This document shows, piece after piece, positions 44,591-57,297 of a stretch of DNA of 64,000 bases. The notes beneath the pieces were generated by a model, which had not been told where the DNA came from, did no database searches, and was given only the letters and a program-made list of their open reading frames with translations. Position 1 is the stretch's first letter. Each line of letters begins with the position of its first letter. Made by a program: the position numbers and the translations under genes. This DNA is from Microstegium vimineum (taxonomy: Eukaryota; Streptophyta; Magnoliopsida; Poales; Poaceae): contig CM039126.1 in NCBI GenBank assembly GCA_022036555.1, forward strand, positions 4,096,213 to 4,160,212. The letters are read 5' to 3'.

Positions 44591-47500
44591 ATGAGCTCCG
44601 CCGCCGCGCCAGCTGCCGTCGGCAGCGGCAATGAGCTTGCGAACCCGCCAGCCGACGGGATCTCCAACCTCCGCTTCTCCAACCACAGCAACAACCTCCT
44701 CGTCTCCTCATGGGACAAGGTCAGTCAGTGGTGGTCAGCCGCCGCCTCTCCCGTTCCCCTCCGCTCGTTGAACCCTAGCGACCCTAGCTAGCTCTTTGAT
44801 CCAGCTGATCTGACATGGTCTGGGTTTGCAGACGGTGCGGCTCTACGACGCCGACGCTAACGTGCTCAAGGGGGAGTTCGTGCACCCCGGAGCCGTCCTC
44901 GACTGCTGCTTCCACGACGACTCCTCCGGGTTTAGCGCCGGAGCCGACCACACCGTGCGGAGGTGAGCGTTTTTTTTCATTCCTGCCTTATTGCACACCT
45001 TGCTCTGCGTCGAATTTGGGGGATCGGGTTGGTGATGTGGAGCACAAGCACTGCGCCTGCAAAATTGCACATGCCGTGCTTTTTTGTGAAAGCAGATCCA
45101 CTATTTTTTTGCGAGTTGCTTTGCAGTGTATCTTTATGTTCCTTTTCTTTCACATTAAGGAGAGAAGCTGTAGACTTGTTGCGCTCTATGAGAAGAATTT
45201 CTCCCACTGAGGATTGTCCATAGCAATAACTAACCAAAGAGTTTTATAGTCAAAGAGAAATCTGTCAATTTTGTACTGACAGGATTCTGTTCTAGAATTG
45301 CAGTTGTGTAGTGTTTATATTTTAGTTGGGAAATATCTGGTCCTGTTCTTCTAAATTTTTCCAACTCTTCATGAAACCAAATGTGGTTTTATGTTTATTG
45401 TTTGATATGAATTGAGTTCTTCATGTAAGATGGACAATCATTGTGCCCAGTTTGTTTCATTGAATGCTACTAGTTCCATAATTGGTAGGTTGTAAATAAA
45501 CTAACATTTGCATTGTCTGGGATCCACTTACATAGAAATCTGAAGATCTGATTACTGAATGTTACTTCTTTCCATAATTAGTTCGCATGCAAATACATTT
45601 AGATTTGCCTTATCTTTTATATATGTGATTGCAAAGGACAAGTAATAGGCCCAAGTTATCTATTTCAGGTTGGTATTTAGCTCATCCAAGGAAGATGTTT
45701 TGGGGCGGCATGATGGTCCGGTTCGTTGCGTGGAATACTCTTATGCTGCAGGTACTTTTATTCCTATTGAATTGCTTTTGGATTTCTGTTCTAGCTTTTA
45801 CTTTTTCTTCTGCAAGGAACTTGTGCAGCTTGATGCAGTCAAACCTTATGTTTTCTATAAATAGAACATATTGATAACTATTTTCGTACTTGAATTCTGA
45901 AAACACTATATATAGTCAAAGTTCAGAAAAGCGCTAAACGCTAAGCGAGCGGTGGCCCGCCGCTTAGAGCTTAAGCGGGCTTAAGCGTACAAAGCGTCGC
46001 TTAAGCGTTTTGTACTGTAGCAAAGTTTCCTCTGCTGCTGAATGGGGTTCTCCTACTTCTTATGTCCTAGCAACCTCTATCATGCACATGCGCACACCTA
46101 TACTAGGCATAAACTAATCTAGCAATCCAAGACTGCACATGCGCACACCTATATGGCACTGCAGTAGCACCTAGGAGAAGTGAAGAGAGAACCAGAGTGG
46201 AGATGCAGAGGAGAGAAAAGCAGACAATAAAGAAATCAAGCAGAGGAGCGGACATGGGGAAGACAATCGAGGGGGCGACATCAGAGATGGGGGCGGCTTG
46301 ACCTCGAACTTGGGGAAGAGACATCGGAGTTGGGGAAGAAACTGGCGAGCTCGAGCTCCTCCAGCGGCGGCTCGAATCGGCGCGTTGGTCTGCGGGGTCG
46401 GCGAGCGGTGGCAGTAATCCTCTTTCCATTTAATCCCCTCCTCTCTCGCATGCCCACATACCCGATTGGAACTTCCGCACGGCGCGCGCATCTATCTCCC
46501 GCGATTTCCCGCTTTGCCTTTCCCGCGCAGCGGCACATCTATCTCCCGCGATTTCTCGCTGAGCGGCCGCGCAGCGGCGCTTCTGCGGCGCCTTTCTCCG
46601 CCTCGGCGGCTTCCGCATGCGTCCGCATCCGCTAAAGCGCCAGCGCCGCTTAGGGACCGCTTTTGGCCCGAAGCGAAGCGGCAGCCTCCCGCTTAGCGCT
46701 TTAGCGCGCTTAAGCGGCCGCTGAATAGCGCTTTTCTGAACTTTGTATATAGTTATGCATTTATGTTTTTGAAAGTATTTAATCCTAAGACAAGATAGAA
46801 GTTATTTTCCTATTACTTGATCTGCTATATGGATGTGGTTTTGCACAGTTTACAATGCCAAAATGCAATATAACCTTTGTGTCTCAATTTGTGTTGAGGT
46901 TTGCACAGATGTCCTTGTCAGAGTCATGTTTATGGTACTTGGTACCTAGTTTTTTTTTTTTTGGCCTTGGAATATTTTGTAGCATTTTAGTTCTCAGTGA
47001 ATTAACTATGCATGGTCCTCAATTTAATCACAATCTTTGTCCAATCGTGACATGTCTTTGTTCTATGATGATTATGGTCATGTGAGAGTAGCTATTCCCT
47101 TGCTATTCAAGGAATTATGTTACTAAATGAAATGAAATTTTCTAAGCTGATGAAATGCTCTTTTGTAATTTCAATAAATCTCTGGTGCTTGAAGTTAAAT
47201 AATTGAAAACTCTTTAATGTACTTGGTGTTCTTTTACATACTGTACTTGATCTGTTGGGCTTTATCAATGACTACCTAATAATGAAGTAATGAGTCTGAG
47301 TTAAACTGTTTTTTTTTTATTTAGGTCAAGTCATCACTGGCAGCTGGGATAAAACTGTAAAATGCTGGGATCCAAGAGGAGTGAGTGGGCCAGAGCGTAC
47401 CCTTGTTGGGACATATGCTCAACCTGAACGTGTATATTCTCTTTCATTAGTAGGAAACAGGTTGGTTGTTGCAACAGCAGGAAGGCATGTAAATATTTAT

Positions 47501-50456
47501 GATCTGCGCAATATGTCTCAACCTGAGCAAAAAAGAGACTCTTCTTTGAAATATCAAACACGATGTGTTCGTTGTTTCCCCAACGGAACAGGTATTGCTT
47601 CCATCTTGATTAGGTTGCTAGTTGACAACACTTATTTGATTTTTAATTGTATATTCTGTTTATATAGTAGAGCAACAGTAAATATATCAATTTGGATTCA
47701 TGGATTTCCCCTTAGCTCTTTTTAAGTCTACTAGTGCTACGTTTCTGTTGATACTTGTTTGGTTTTCTTTATTTGTGATGGGGGCTTTCATCTAGAATAA
47801 AGATTAGGGGCGCCTCAGGATTCTGTCATGGCCCAACAAGTCCATGGACCATACAGGGTCATCACAGGTTCCATAAGTTCAGTTCGATCTTTATTTATGA
47901 ATTTGAGTTGAGGATTATCAGGTAGGTTCATTCAAATGGAGATTGAATTTCCTCGGTATGCTTAATTACAAAAACAAATAATCTAAATCTTGACAGCACA
48001 TGTTTAGTGTCCTTTAAGGTGTTGCACATGAATGGTAAGGAAACCTATTTAAAATGTAGCATTAACATTTGTTTCTGTATTTTTTATAGTATAGTTTTTA
48101 TCACATATTAAGCTGGGGCATTAGAATTTTATCTGTTGATTTAACTTCAGTGAATACAGTTTCTCTAGTGCTGTCTCTGCCGTCTGTCCACGCCTTGAAA
48201 ATTATTGAGAAGTGTTACCCCTGTTTCAAAAAGTCATGTGTTTGACACTCTTGAGAAATATTCCTCGAGGATTGGGTGGCCAATTCAAGTTAGTCTTGTT
48301 TACAGGAAACCTTCTGATTCAACTAAAGTTTGATTGCTTTTAGCTGCTCTGTAATGGTCCAAGGAGTATGGTGCAGGCATACTGGTCAGCTTTCAGTTTT
48401 AGTTTTTCCAGGTTGGACGACTGGTCTGGCCTTTTCTTAATAATTATAGGCATAAAGTGCGCTGTTCAAGTTGCCTGTATTTGGTACATTTATTGTTCAA
48501 TATTGTTTATTTAGTTTTCCAATTATTGTATGATGTATATAAACCAAATATGCATGCTGTATGCTGATCTTAGTCTTCTGTGTCTTGCTTCAGGATATGC
48601 TCTAAGTTCTGTTGAAGGGCGAGTTTCAATGGAATTCTTTGATCTCTCTGAGTCTGCTCAGTCTAAAAAGTATGTTTTCTGCACCTTTGCTGCCAAAAGA
48701 TGGGCACATGTCTGATGTCTTATAATTGCTCGATTCTATGACTCAAATGTACATGTGGTTCCTGTATCAACATCAACATACATCAACATCAACATAGCCT
48801 TTTAGTCCCAAGCAAGTTGGGGTAGGCTAGAGTTGAAACCCAACAAGATACCCAAGTCACGGTTCCGGCACTTCGATAGCTTCTTTCCAGGCAATCCTAT
48901 CCAAACATAGATCTCTAGAAATATCCCAGCTTTTAAATCCCTTTTCACCGCCTCCGCCCATGTCAACTTCGGCCTTCCTCTACCTCTCCTTGTATTATTA
49001 GCTTGGCTTGAAACTCCACAACGCACTGGTGCATCCGACGGTCTCCTCTGGACATGGCCAAACCATCTCAACCGATGTTGGACAAGCTTTTCTTCGATTG
49101 CCTGTATCATCAATTAAAACAATGGATAGTGAATCTTCATTAGCAAACACACTTTTACAGCTCTCCATATATATTTTTTGAAGCTTATAGCAATCTGTAA
49201 TCGTACTTACATGCTGACAGTTCAGTTGGAATGCAGGTCAATTTGTTTATGATATTCAAATTCAAACAAAGATTGGGGCAATCTATGTAGTGTCTCTGTC
49301 AACATTTTATAGTGCCAATTCAAACTCAAAAGCTGTTAGTACAATGAAAACAAAATTGCCTGCAAACAGTAACCTTGTTATTTCTTTTTCCTGTTATATT
49401 GAGTCTTTTTAGAAATTTGTGTTTTTCTTATCTCTCAAAAGAGAGTATCACTTAGTAAACAAATTGGGTTTTTTTCCTGCCATTTTCTAGTTGTTTCCTA
49501 AACTAAATTGGATTGTATGATCGTGCCTGGTTACAAATTGCACTGCATATGTACCAAGTACAAACTACCTGTTTTGTGTTACTAAAAGTAGTAAAATGAT
49601 GCTACTGTGCACATACCTTCTTATGGAAACCTAGACTGAACAGTAGTGCCTAGGGATGTATGTTCCGTTTCCCATTTTTTGGGTTGTTGGGTTGACTGTT
49701 GTGCAAAACTTGTCAAAATGAACTAGAGTGGCATGCTACGTAATTAATTTAAATTAATTTAAAGGGGGGCAATGAACTAAACTATCTGAGCCACAAAATA
49801 CAATTATTACCCTCTTGCATCTCTAGTGGCAATGATCGTGGGCAATTTTTCATGCAGGTATGCTTTCAAGTGTCACCGGAAATCTGAAGCTGGCAGGGAC
49901 ACCGTTTATCCTGTCAATGCAATTGCTTTCCATCCCATGTAAAGCCTTGATGTTCCAGTTTCTTGTAGTTTGATATCTCACTGGATTATTAGTTCTTATT
50001 TCTTGTCCTTGTGCAGATATGGAACATTTGCCACTGGAGGGTGTGATGGATTTGTGAATGTCTGGGATGGCACTAACAAGAAAAGACTATATCAGGTAAA
50101 CCAAGTGAAGAGTTTTGCTTCATTGGGATGTTACTGTCTAAAACGTTTCTTGTATTTATGCGTTCCTTACTTTTGATTGCAGTACTCGAAGTACACATCA
50201 AGCATCGCTGCTCTGTCATTTAGTAAGGATGGCCATCTGCTTGCTGTGGCATCCAGCTACACCTACGAAGAGGGAGAAAAATCGTAATACTGAACTATTT
50301 TGTCTGACAAATCTCTGTTCACACATGGTTAAGAAAAACTGTTGACTCACCAGCTTTTTTGTGCATTTCAGGCATGAACCTGACGCTATATTTATCAGGA
50401 CAGTGAATGAAGTCGAGGTGAAGCCGAAACCCAAGGCATTGGCCGCCCCCCAGTAG
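44591..50456 (+). CDS. BUB3: Mitotic spindle checkpoint protein BUB3
   Basis: BUB3 is a WD40 propeller protein that brings checkpoint kinases to kinetochores in mitosis. Nine exons: 44591-44719, 44832-44962, 45669-45751, 47325-47591, 48594-48669, 49858-49938, 50017-50095, 50183-50283 and 50372-50456. All have GT-AG borders and keep frame, giving 343 residues, the normal size. Blade signatures are SWDKTVRLYD (about 41-50), [37 protein letters not shown], and the BUB3-typical C-terminus [21 protein letters not shown]. No frame break. Large introns 3 and 5 hold a hAT element and a LINE. The start ATG follows a GC-rich leader and matches the family start. Confidence 0.95.
45917..46745. mobile_element. 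Non-autonomous hAT element in BUB3 intron 3
   Basis: 829 bp with terminal inverted repeats CAAAGTTCAGAAAAGCGCTA and its complement, starting CA and ending TG. An 8-bp duplication TATATAGT flanks it at 45909-45916 and 46746-46753. Both sizes fit hAT. Subterminal regions are dense in GCTTAAGCG and CGCTTA words. The middle (46180-46500) is GC-rich without a recognised gene. Confidence 0.85.
48770..49100 (-). mobile_element. Short 5'-truncated RTE-type LINE in BUB3 intron 5
   Basis: On the minus strand it reads [20 protein letters not shown] and then [20 protein letters not shown], matching the LINE at 34168. It ends in the same GATGTTGATG tail, here facing left. CCTGTATCA occurs at 48761-48769 and 49101-49109 as a likely target duplication. 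Confidence 0.85.
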
Positions 50457-51135
50457 TGTTGTGGCCTGATGGCGGCGGTATCAGTCATGTGGTTTGATGA
50501 CCCGTACTTCTCGTAGCTGGTGTCAATTACATTAGTTGACGCAGACCTTGTTTGTGTTGAAAGAATTGAAACGCCTGTTTCTTAGTCTGGGTCCTTATCT
50601 TTCGTTTTACTTGTCCTCGGAAACATTAATGTTCCAGCTGATTGTATATTTCGTGAGAGATTATGATTTAGTCTATTCGATTTGCATTATCTTAAGAACT
50701 ACCCCGGCACTCTTTCTGGGTGCAGCTGTGTGCTGCGCAGGCAAACAGCCAGAGCCAGTTAAGTCTAATGTTGCAGGATATCTTTTGGACGAAGAGCAAA
50801 CGTTTAGTCTATGCGATTGGAATCCATCTCTCGCTCGCTCTTTACTGCTACTTTCCGTTACCCTCACCCTGAGCATTGCACTCATTCTTTCCTCTCCTGA
50901 TCTTCTGCATGTTTGTGAGCTGGCTAAATCAAGGGCAGCCTAGGAATTAGTTATGATCAGGTTCGGCCTGTCATGTGAGGTGCTAGACTAGAGGAGTATG
51001 TCATAGATAAGGCTGGCCTAAGGAGAATTTGATGAAGTGATTTTGATTCAGTATTTGAAATGTTTTTTAAAAGAATTTAAAACTGAAATGTTTCTATGAG
51101 AATTTGGCTCCCTATCACAAACAAGCCCTATTAGG
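50457..51135. other. BUB3 3' flank
   Basis: The BUB3 3' untranslated region probably extends to about 50700. No second gene is seen; the short open frames here have no family. Confidence 0.4.
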
Positions 51136-51736
51136 TAAGGATGGCAGCGGATCGGGTTTGGGACGGATATCCACGGGTTTTAGGTCTAGCGGGTTCGGAT
51201 TTGAATTTTCACCCATGGCTTTTGGGTTCGGGTACCCAAAACTTATCGGGTTCGGATTCGGGTTTCGGTTTTTTACCCGTGGATACCCAATGGATATCCG
51301 AAATATAATATTTTGAATAAAAACTTGTATTTTTATTAATATATAAATACCCAATGGATATCCGAAATATAATATTTTGAATAAAAACTTATGTATTTTT
51401 ATTAATATATAAATTGTTTATATAAGCTACTAAATTTGTTCTAAGTTGAGTCATGAAATTGTACGTTGTTTATTGCTTAATGTTTATACATTTGAAAATG
51501 TAATATATATTATACATTTGTTGCTAAATATTTCTTATTTATTTTTTTATTGCTATATAGTGGTGGGTTCGGGTTTCTATTAACCGTTCGGGTTTCCGGT
51601 ATCCACTGTGTTTGGTTTCGAGTCTGGATTATCACTCGAACTGGTTTTCGATGCAGTTTCGAATTTTGAGTTCGGGTTTCGGGTTCGGGTTCACGAAGCC
51701 TTCACCCGATCCGAACCCGTCCCATTGCCATCCTTA
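51136..51736. mobile_element. Non-autonomous hAT element
   Basis: 601 bp with ends TAAGGATGGCAGCGGATCGG and GATCCGAAC...GCCATCCTTA (inverted), flanked by the 8-bp CTATTAGG (51128-51135, 51737-51744). Inside, GGGTTCGGGTT words are frequent, and a unit of about 66 bp starting near ACCCAATGGATATCCG is duplicated at about 51286-51415. Confidence 0.8.
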
Positions 51737-51964
51737 CTATTAGGTGGTGAAATTTGATTAAATTCCACACAACTCTAACAACACACGTGGTGATGGCTAA
51801 ATTCTTTTTTTTTGGCTTGCTGTCCATGGGTGTCTATGGACTGTGGAGCGTCGCAAACGCCACGATCTTCAACAAGCTTGTTCGTTTGGCTTTTCAGCCG
51901 GCTTAAATCCAGCCAAAACAGTGTTTTTCTCTCACAAGAAATCAGCCAGCAATGCATAATCTGA

Positions 51965-53570
51965 AGGACCGAGAACGGCGACCAGAGGGGGGTGAATGAG
52001 AGCCAAATAAAATTCAACTCAAAGACTTGGCCCTTGTCCCAAAATCACACCCAAAACTTGACCTCGGAAGAACCGATTCGCACACGACCTAACAAGTAGG
52101 TGGACACCTTAGGAAGACCCCTAAAGGTGCAGCGGAGCGGTCGGAGAAGATGGAGAACGATCGAAGCCACGAACTCGAAACCGATACACCGAGAGCGGTA
52201 CTCTCAACCTCTAAAGAGAAGAGGCAAGAGCACACCCAAAAATACTTATGAGAACTGGTCTCAAAAGTACCTAATCATGTTCCTTACGTGAATACGAATC
52301 CAACGCAACAAACGGAACTTGATTCGGAGTTCGGACGAGAGAGAAACGAGCACATGACTACTTCAGTCAGTGACCACAGGACCATGCAGAGTGGTCCGGT
52401 GGTATGGTCCGACGGTACCACAGGACCAATGCAAGTGGTCCGGTGGTATGGTCCGGTGCTAAGTGTTTCTCTGCAGATTTTCGGCCAGACCATAGGACCA
52501 CTCGCTATGGTCCGGTGCTATGGTCCGGTGGGTGGTCCGGAGGGTAGTCCGACGGAAAAAATCAGCCACACAGGGAGCACCCAAGCTCCGGACAAGTGGT
52601 CCGACGGTACCACAGGACTATGCAGAGTGGTCCGGTGGTATGGTCCGGTGCTAGGGGCTGTTATGCTGGAATTCGGGCAGACCACCGGACCAATAGGCTA
52701 TGGTCCGGAGCCTCTGCAAAGTGGTCCGACGCCTGATCCGACGCTCACGAACAGAGCGCAGTAAACCCGCGAAAATCGATTTCACTCTGCCAAATCTTCT
52801 CAAAACTCAACCAAATGAACTCCAACTGCAACCAAACTTTGTAGACATGATCCTTGTACAGTTGGGGAGTTATCCCGAAGAGATCATCGCTCAATTTGGT
52901 GATATTTAAAGAGAAACGAGGATTTGGGGAAAAAAGGGGCAAGAACGAAGAACACCACAAAGAAATCACCCGATCTACGCACTCGTGAGGTTTGAGGGGA
53001 AATCCTTCGGTGCAAAGATGCTCCTCACGAATACGAACAACTTGGTTCAAACGGATTTGCAAGAGCTACTTCCTACAAAGAGAAATCATCTCGGGAAAAG
53101 AGAGAGCAAAAGCAAAACGCGAAGAACACAAGCAAAACGGGGACACGATCAAGAAGTCGAAGCCACCATGGCTTACGGAGGTTACGGCCTCCGATTCCTC
53201 GCAACAAACTCAAGTTCTTACAGAGGTTGGTGAAATCAACCTAGGGATCTCATGAACTAGAGAGAGAGAGAGTTGGGGCAGATGATTAGGGTTCAAGAGA
53301 TAGGATGAGGATACCCCTTCATCCTCTATTTATTAGAGGCTTTGGCTATTTCCCAAAGACCCCCCTAGATACAATGAGTGAACTACCTAGTCTAAGCATT
53401 GCAGTCCAAGCTCCGGTAAATATCTCCCTCGATTTGAATGGACGGCCTCGCTTCTTGCCAGGAGTTGCCGTCGTCTCGACGCAACCTCCAGGATTCCGCC
53501 ACGTGCGATCCCCGCTTCCTCGGAAGCTCCGTCCGGGTTTTAAGCCCACTATAGGCTTTTAAGGCATGAT
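51965..53570 (+). repeat. Repeat family R, copy 2 (longest)
   Basis: Starts near AAGGACCGAGAACGGCGACC and ends near 53570. Its middle (about 52370-52745) has many GTGGTCCGGTGG and TATGGTCCGG words. The part after 52750 is shared with the copy at 54955. Short frames such as one with ARM-like MRFEGKSFGAKMLLTN recur between copies, but no known domain is seen. Probably a non-autonomous retroelement; class unproven. Confidence 0.55.
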
Positions 53571-54954
53571 ACCACTATTTATGTTTCATGTACAATTTAG
53601 CCGCTATATTTCGGTATAGTCTGATATAAGTCTGCTATTAGCTGTTTTAGAGATATAACGCTAAACGTCTTAGCCCGTTTTTTAAAGTCACATGGAAATG
53701 GGCTAGTTAGACTAGTCTATACGCGTTGGTAACTTTCGATCCTGGACTGGAGAGCAGCCACATTCGCGAGAATAAGTGCGCGAGAGCAGTCGTCATCACA
53801 TCGACCATCTAGCTATCAACTTGAAGACGAAGCATCTTTTTTTTTTTTTGAAACTGAAGATGAAGCAGATACTGGCGGCGTCGAAGTGTTCACACCAACC
53901 TGCCAACAGAAAAAGACCAGTAAAATGTTGAAGGTTTCACTTTCACCCTTTTTTCTTTTCCATTACTTGAGCGCGCGAATAGTTTTCACCCTCTTCCAGC
54001 TGATTGAGCATAAAGTTACATCAGCTACCCTTTCAAAAAAAATAAATAAATTAAGGATTTACATTAGTCGTACATGTCATTCGCCATATATAGGCTAGGA
54101 CGACTATACATGGAGGGGCAGGTGTAAAAACAATTGTCATACACTCTTGAATGGAAGAGGAAGGGGAAAAGGTGATAAGGCATCTACTATCTAGCTTATT
54201 GCATATGGCCTATGCTAAAATATAAATGAATTGCATACCTGTTAACTTAATCTTTTGGATTGAACTGGTTGATGCATATAACTAGATCTCGAGTTTGAAT
54301 CTTGATTAGTGTAATTAAAATAAAATATTTATTATTCGCTCCTATTCTATGTTTGAGGTTCGAGAGACTTAAGCTTTGGGTTTTGAGTTTAACTGGCTAA
54401 TACATGCAACTCAATAGCTTATCAATAGCTTGTAGGTAGTATGTGTTAAAGCATATTGATAACAAGGCCTGTCTTAGATCAATACTTCGCATTGTTATTG
54501 GACTTGTTGTAACTAGCTAGTCCCTAAATTATAATTATTTTAAAAGTATTGTTATAAATCAAACCTATGTTGATTTGATCAAGTTTATAGAAAAATGCAT
54601 CAACAACTGTGGCATCAAATTAGTTTGATTAGAGTAGAGATACTCTATGAAAAAAATGGTTAGTGTAATTATTTGTTTTTAGCTACGAAGGGATGCGGAT
54701 CTGTTTGTCGAGGACCCGCAGGATATAAATATATGTGTTTCTACAAAAAAAACAAGTTAAAAGTAGACAAGTTTAATTTATGACAAAATCAAAATAATTT
54801 TTATAATTTGTAATGGAGGCGGGTGGGAGCAGCAATAATGCTTATACATTAGTGCCTCACTGCCTCTGTTCCAAAAAGATGTAATTGCGGAACTGAACCG
54901 GTCAAAGCTAACTTATCTTTAATCAATTTTATACTAATTTAATGATACTTATGT
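53571..54954. other. Spacer between two R copies
   Basis: No gene. Near 53566-53690 is a fragment related to 18440-18620. The rest is AT-rich with no clear element ends; 54870-54954 has CTGTTCCAAAAAGATGTAAT, in the style of a MITE end. Confidence 0.35.
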
Positions 54955-55965
54955 AGAACGGTACCACAGGACTATGCAAAGTGGTCCGGTGGTATGGTCC
55001 GGTGCTAGGGGCTGTTCTGCTGGAATTCGGGGAGACCACCGGACCAATGGGCTATGGTCCGGAGCCTGTGCAAAGTGGTGCGACGCCTGATCCGACGCTC
55101 AAATCGATTTCACTCTGCCAAATCTTCTCAAAACTCAACTAAATGAACTCCAACTGCAACCAAACTTTGTAGACATGATCCTTGTACAGTTGGGGAGCTA
55201 TCCCGAAGAGATCATCGCTCAATTTGGTGAGATTTAAAGAGAAACGAGGTTTTGGGGGAAAAAGGGGCAAGAACGAAGAACACCGCAAAGAAATCACCCG
55301 ATCTACGCACTCGTGAGGTTTGAGGGGAAATCCTTCAGTGCAAAGATGCTCCTCACGAATACGAACAACTTGGTTCAAACGGATTTGCAAGAGCTACTCC
55401 CTACAAAGAGAAATCATCTCGGGAAAAAGAGGGAGCAAAAGCAAAACGCGAAGAACACAAGCAAAACGGGGACACGATCAAGAAGTCGAAGCCACCATGG
55501 CTTACGGAGGTTATGGCCTCCGATTCCTCGCAACAAACTCAAGTTCTTACAGAGGTTGGTGAAATCAACCTAGGGATCTCATGAACTAGAGAGAGAGAGA
55601 GTTGGGGCAGATGATTAGGGTTCAAGAGATAGGATGGGGATACCCCTTCATCCTCTATTTATTAGAGGCTTTGGCTATTTCCCAAAGACCCCCCTAGATA
55701 CAATGCGTGAACTACCTAGCCTAAGCATTGCAGTCCAAGCTCCGGTAAATATCTCCCTCGATTTGAATGGACGGCCCCGCTTCCTGCCAGGAGTTGCCGT
55801 CGCCTCGACGCAACCTCCAGGATTCCGCCACGTGCCATCCCCGCTTCCTCGGAAGCTCCTCCCGGGTTTTGAGGCCCAAACCCGCGAAACCCGCCACCGG
55901 TAGCTTTGGGCTCAACTACCGAACCCCGAGTTTTGTGGCCCAAACTCGGAAACCGACGCGGATGG
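54955..55965 (+). repeat. Repeat family R, copy 3, 5' truncated
   Basis: Starts abruptly at AACGGTACCACAGGACTATG and matches 52605-53545 closely, with small differences. It continues beyond the point where copy 2 is lost, into a CCCAAACCCGCGAAACCC stretch, up to the retroelement insertion at 55966. Confidence 0.65.
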
Positions 55966-57240
55966 TGTCGGGTACGAAGGTAAGGGGTACCCTAAACCCT
56001 TCAATAAATTAACGCTAAACATAGCAACCATTTTTAAGGCAAGGATCAGCCTACTGTTTGGTGAGACGTGGCCCATCAATCGAGGGCCCCCGCTACACCG
56101 ACTGCGGAAACCAGCCCCCGCCCCGGCTCTACCTCGACGACGGACGAGGGGTCGGACGAACGACCCCCGGCTCTACCTCGACGACGGACGAGGGGTCGGG
56201 CGAACGACCCCCCGGCTCTACCTCGACGACGGACGAGGGGTCGGACGAACGACCCCCCGGCCTCACCTCGACGACGGACGAGGGGTCGGACAAACGACCC
56301 CCCGGCCTCTACCTCGACATCGACCCCCTCAACCCGTCGACGCCTCAACCTTCCAGGCACCGTCGGTGGACGAGGAACCCAACCACTCCGTCATGGGTAA
56401 AAGTAAACCCACCTGACGACATGGGCGCCTGCGTCCACTGTCAAATCCGCCAACTCCCCGTCCAGTCCCCGACTCCCGTCGACTGTGCCGCCACTGCCGC
56501 CACTACGCAAGTACGGACTTCTACAGTACCCCTCGGAAAGTGAATAGTGCGACCCTCGACGACGGGTTCGGGAACGTGACAGATTCATGCGGGGCTCGAC
56601 CCCCCCCCTCGACCGAGGGCTCACCCCCCTCCTCTTCAACAACTCCGGTACGGAAGACGTCCCATCCGCCCCGTCCCGCTTCGGCCATGGGACTCGTGCC
56701 CGCCTGCGAATACTGTACCGCGACGACTTCGACTGATGCCACGACCGGGGACGCCTGAAGGACGGGAAGACCACGCCGCCACAGTGCTCGATGTCTCTTC
56801 GCCAACACTGTGCCGTGGATGCGCCGCCCATACTTCTACTATTAGGGCCCTGTACCCTCGAGTCTCCCCCTTGGTCTATAAAAGGGGGAGGCCGAGGTAG
56901 ATGAAAGGGGGGGCTCTCGTCAGAGACTTCTTTTTCCAGGTTTCTCTTTGAGGACTCCAATCCGACCTTGGTTCTCAAGGACCCTAGACCACACCACACA
57001 CACACACGCTCGATCGACCCCTCGGGAGGCCGACTCCGTGTAACGCTGCTTGTACCCCCCCTGTACGAGCACGCTTTGGGTGCGAGATAATACAAGTCTC
57101 CTCCCCCGCTGGACGTAGGGCCCTCTTCGCCCGAACCAGGATAAATCTTGTGTCCATCTTGCATCACGTCTGAGAGAGGGAGCACGCGATATACAAATTT
57201 ACTCGTTGGTGGTCTTGACCCCCGGGTCATAACACCGACA
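55966..57240 (+). repeat. 5' LTR of a Ty3/gypsy retroelement
   Basis: 1275 bp beginning TGTCGG and ending CCGACA, a perfect 6-bp inverted pair, directly followed by a primer-binding-like site. A possible 5-bp target half, GATGG, precedes it. The TATA box is at 56877. Bases 56125-56320 hold four tandem units of about 45 bp (CTACCTCGACGACGGACGAG). The partner 3' LTR lies beyond the window. Confidence 0.85.
56877..56883 (+). promoter_or_regulatory. LTR TATA box
   Basis: TATAAAA in CTCCCCCTTGGTC-TATAAAAGGGGG, in the usual place for an LTR promoter, with transcript start expected about 30 bp downstream. Confidence 0.7.
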
Positions 57241-57241
57241 G

Positions 57242-57260
57242 TTGGCGCGCCAGGTAGGGG
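57242..57260 (+). other. Retroelement primer binding site
   Basis: TTGGCGCGCCAGGTAGGGG one base after the LTR end, the position of the tRNA primer site. I have not identified the priming tRNA. Confidence 0.6.
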
Positions 57261-57297
57261 GATTCGCGTGCCGATCAACTCCGAACTACTCTCTCAG

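Noticed and set aside
56391..57278. Minus-strand frame of 295 residues in the gypsy LTR
   Set aside because: Antisense to the LTR and its primer site, no domain; product of GC-rich sequence.
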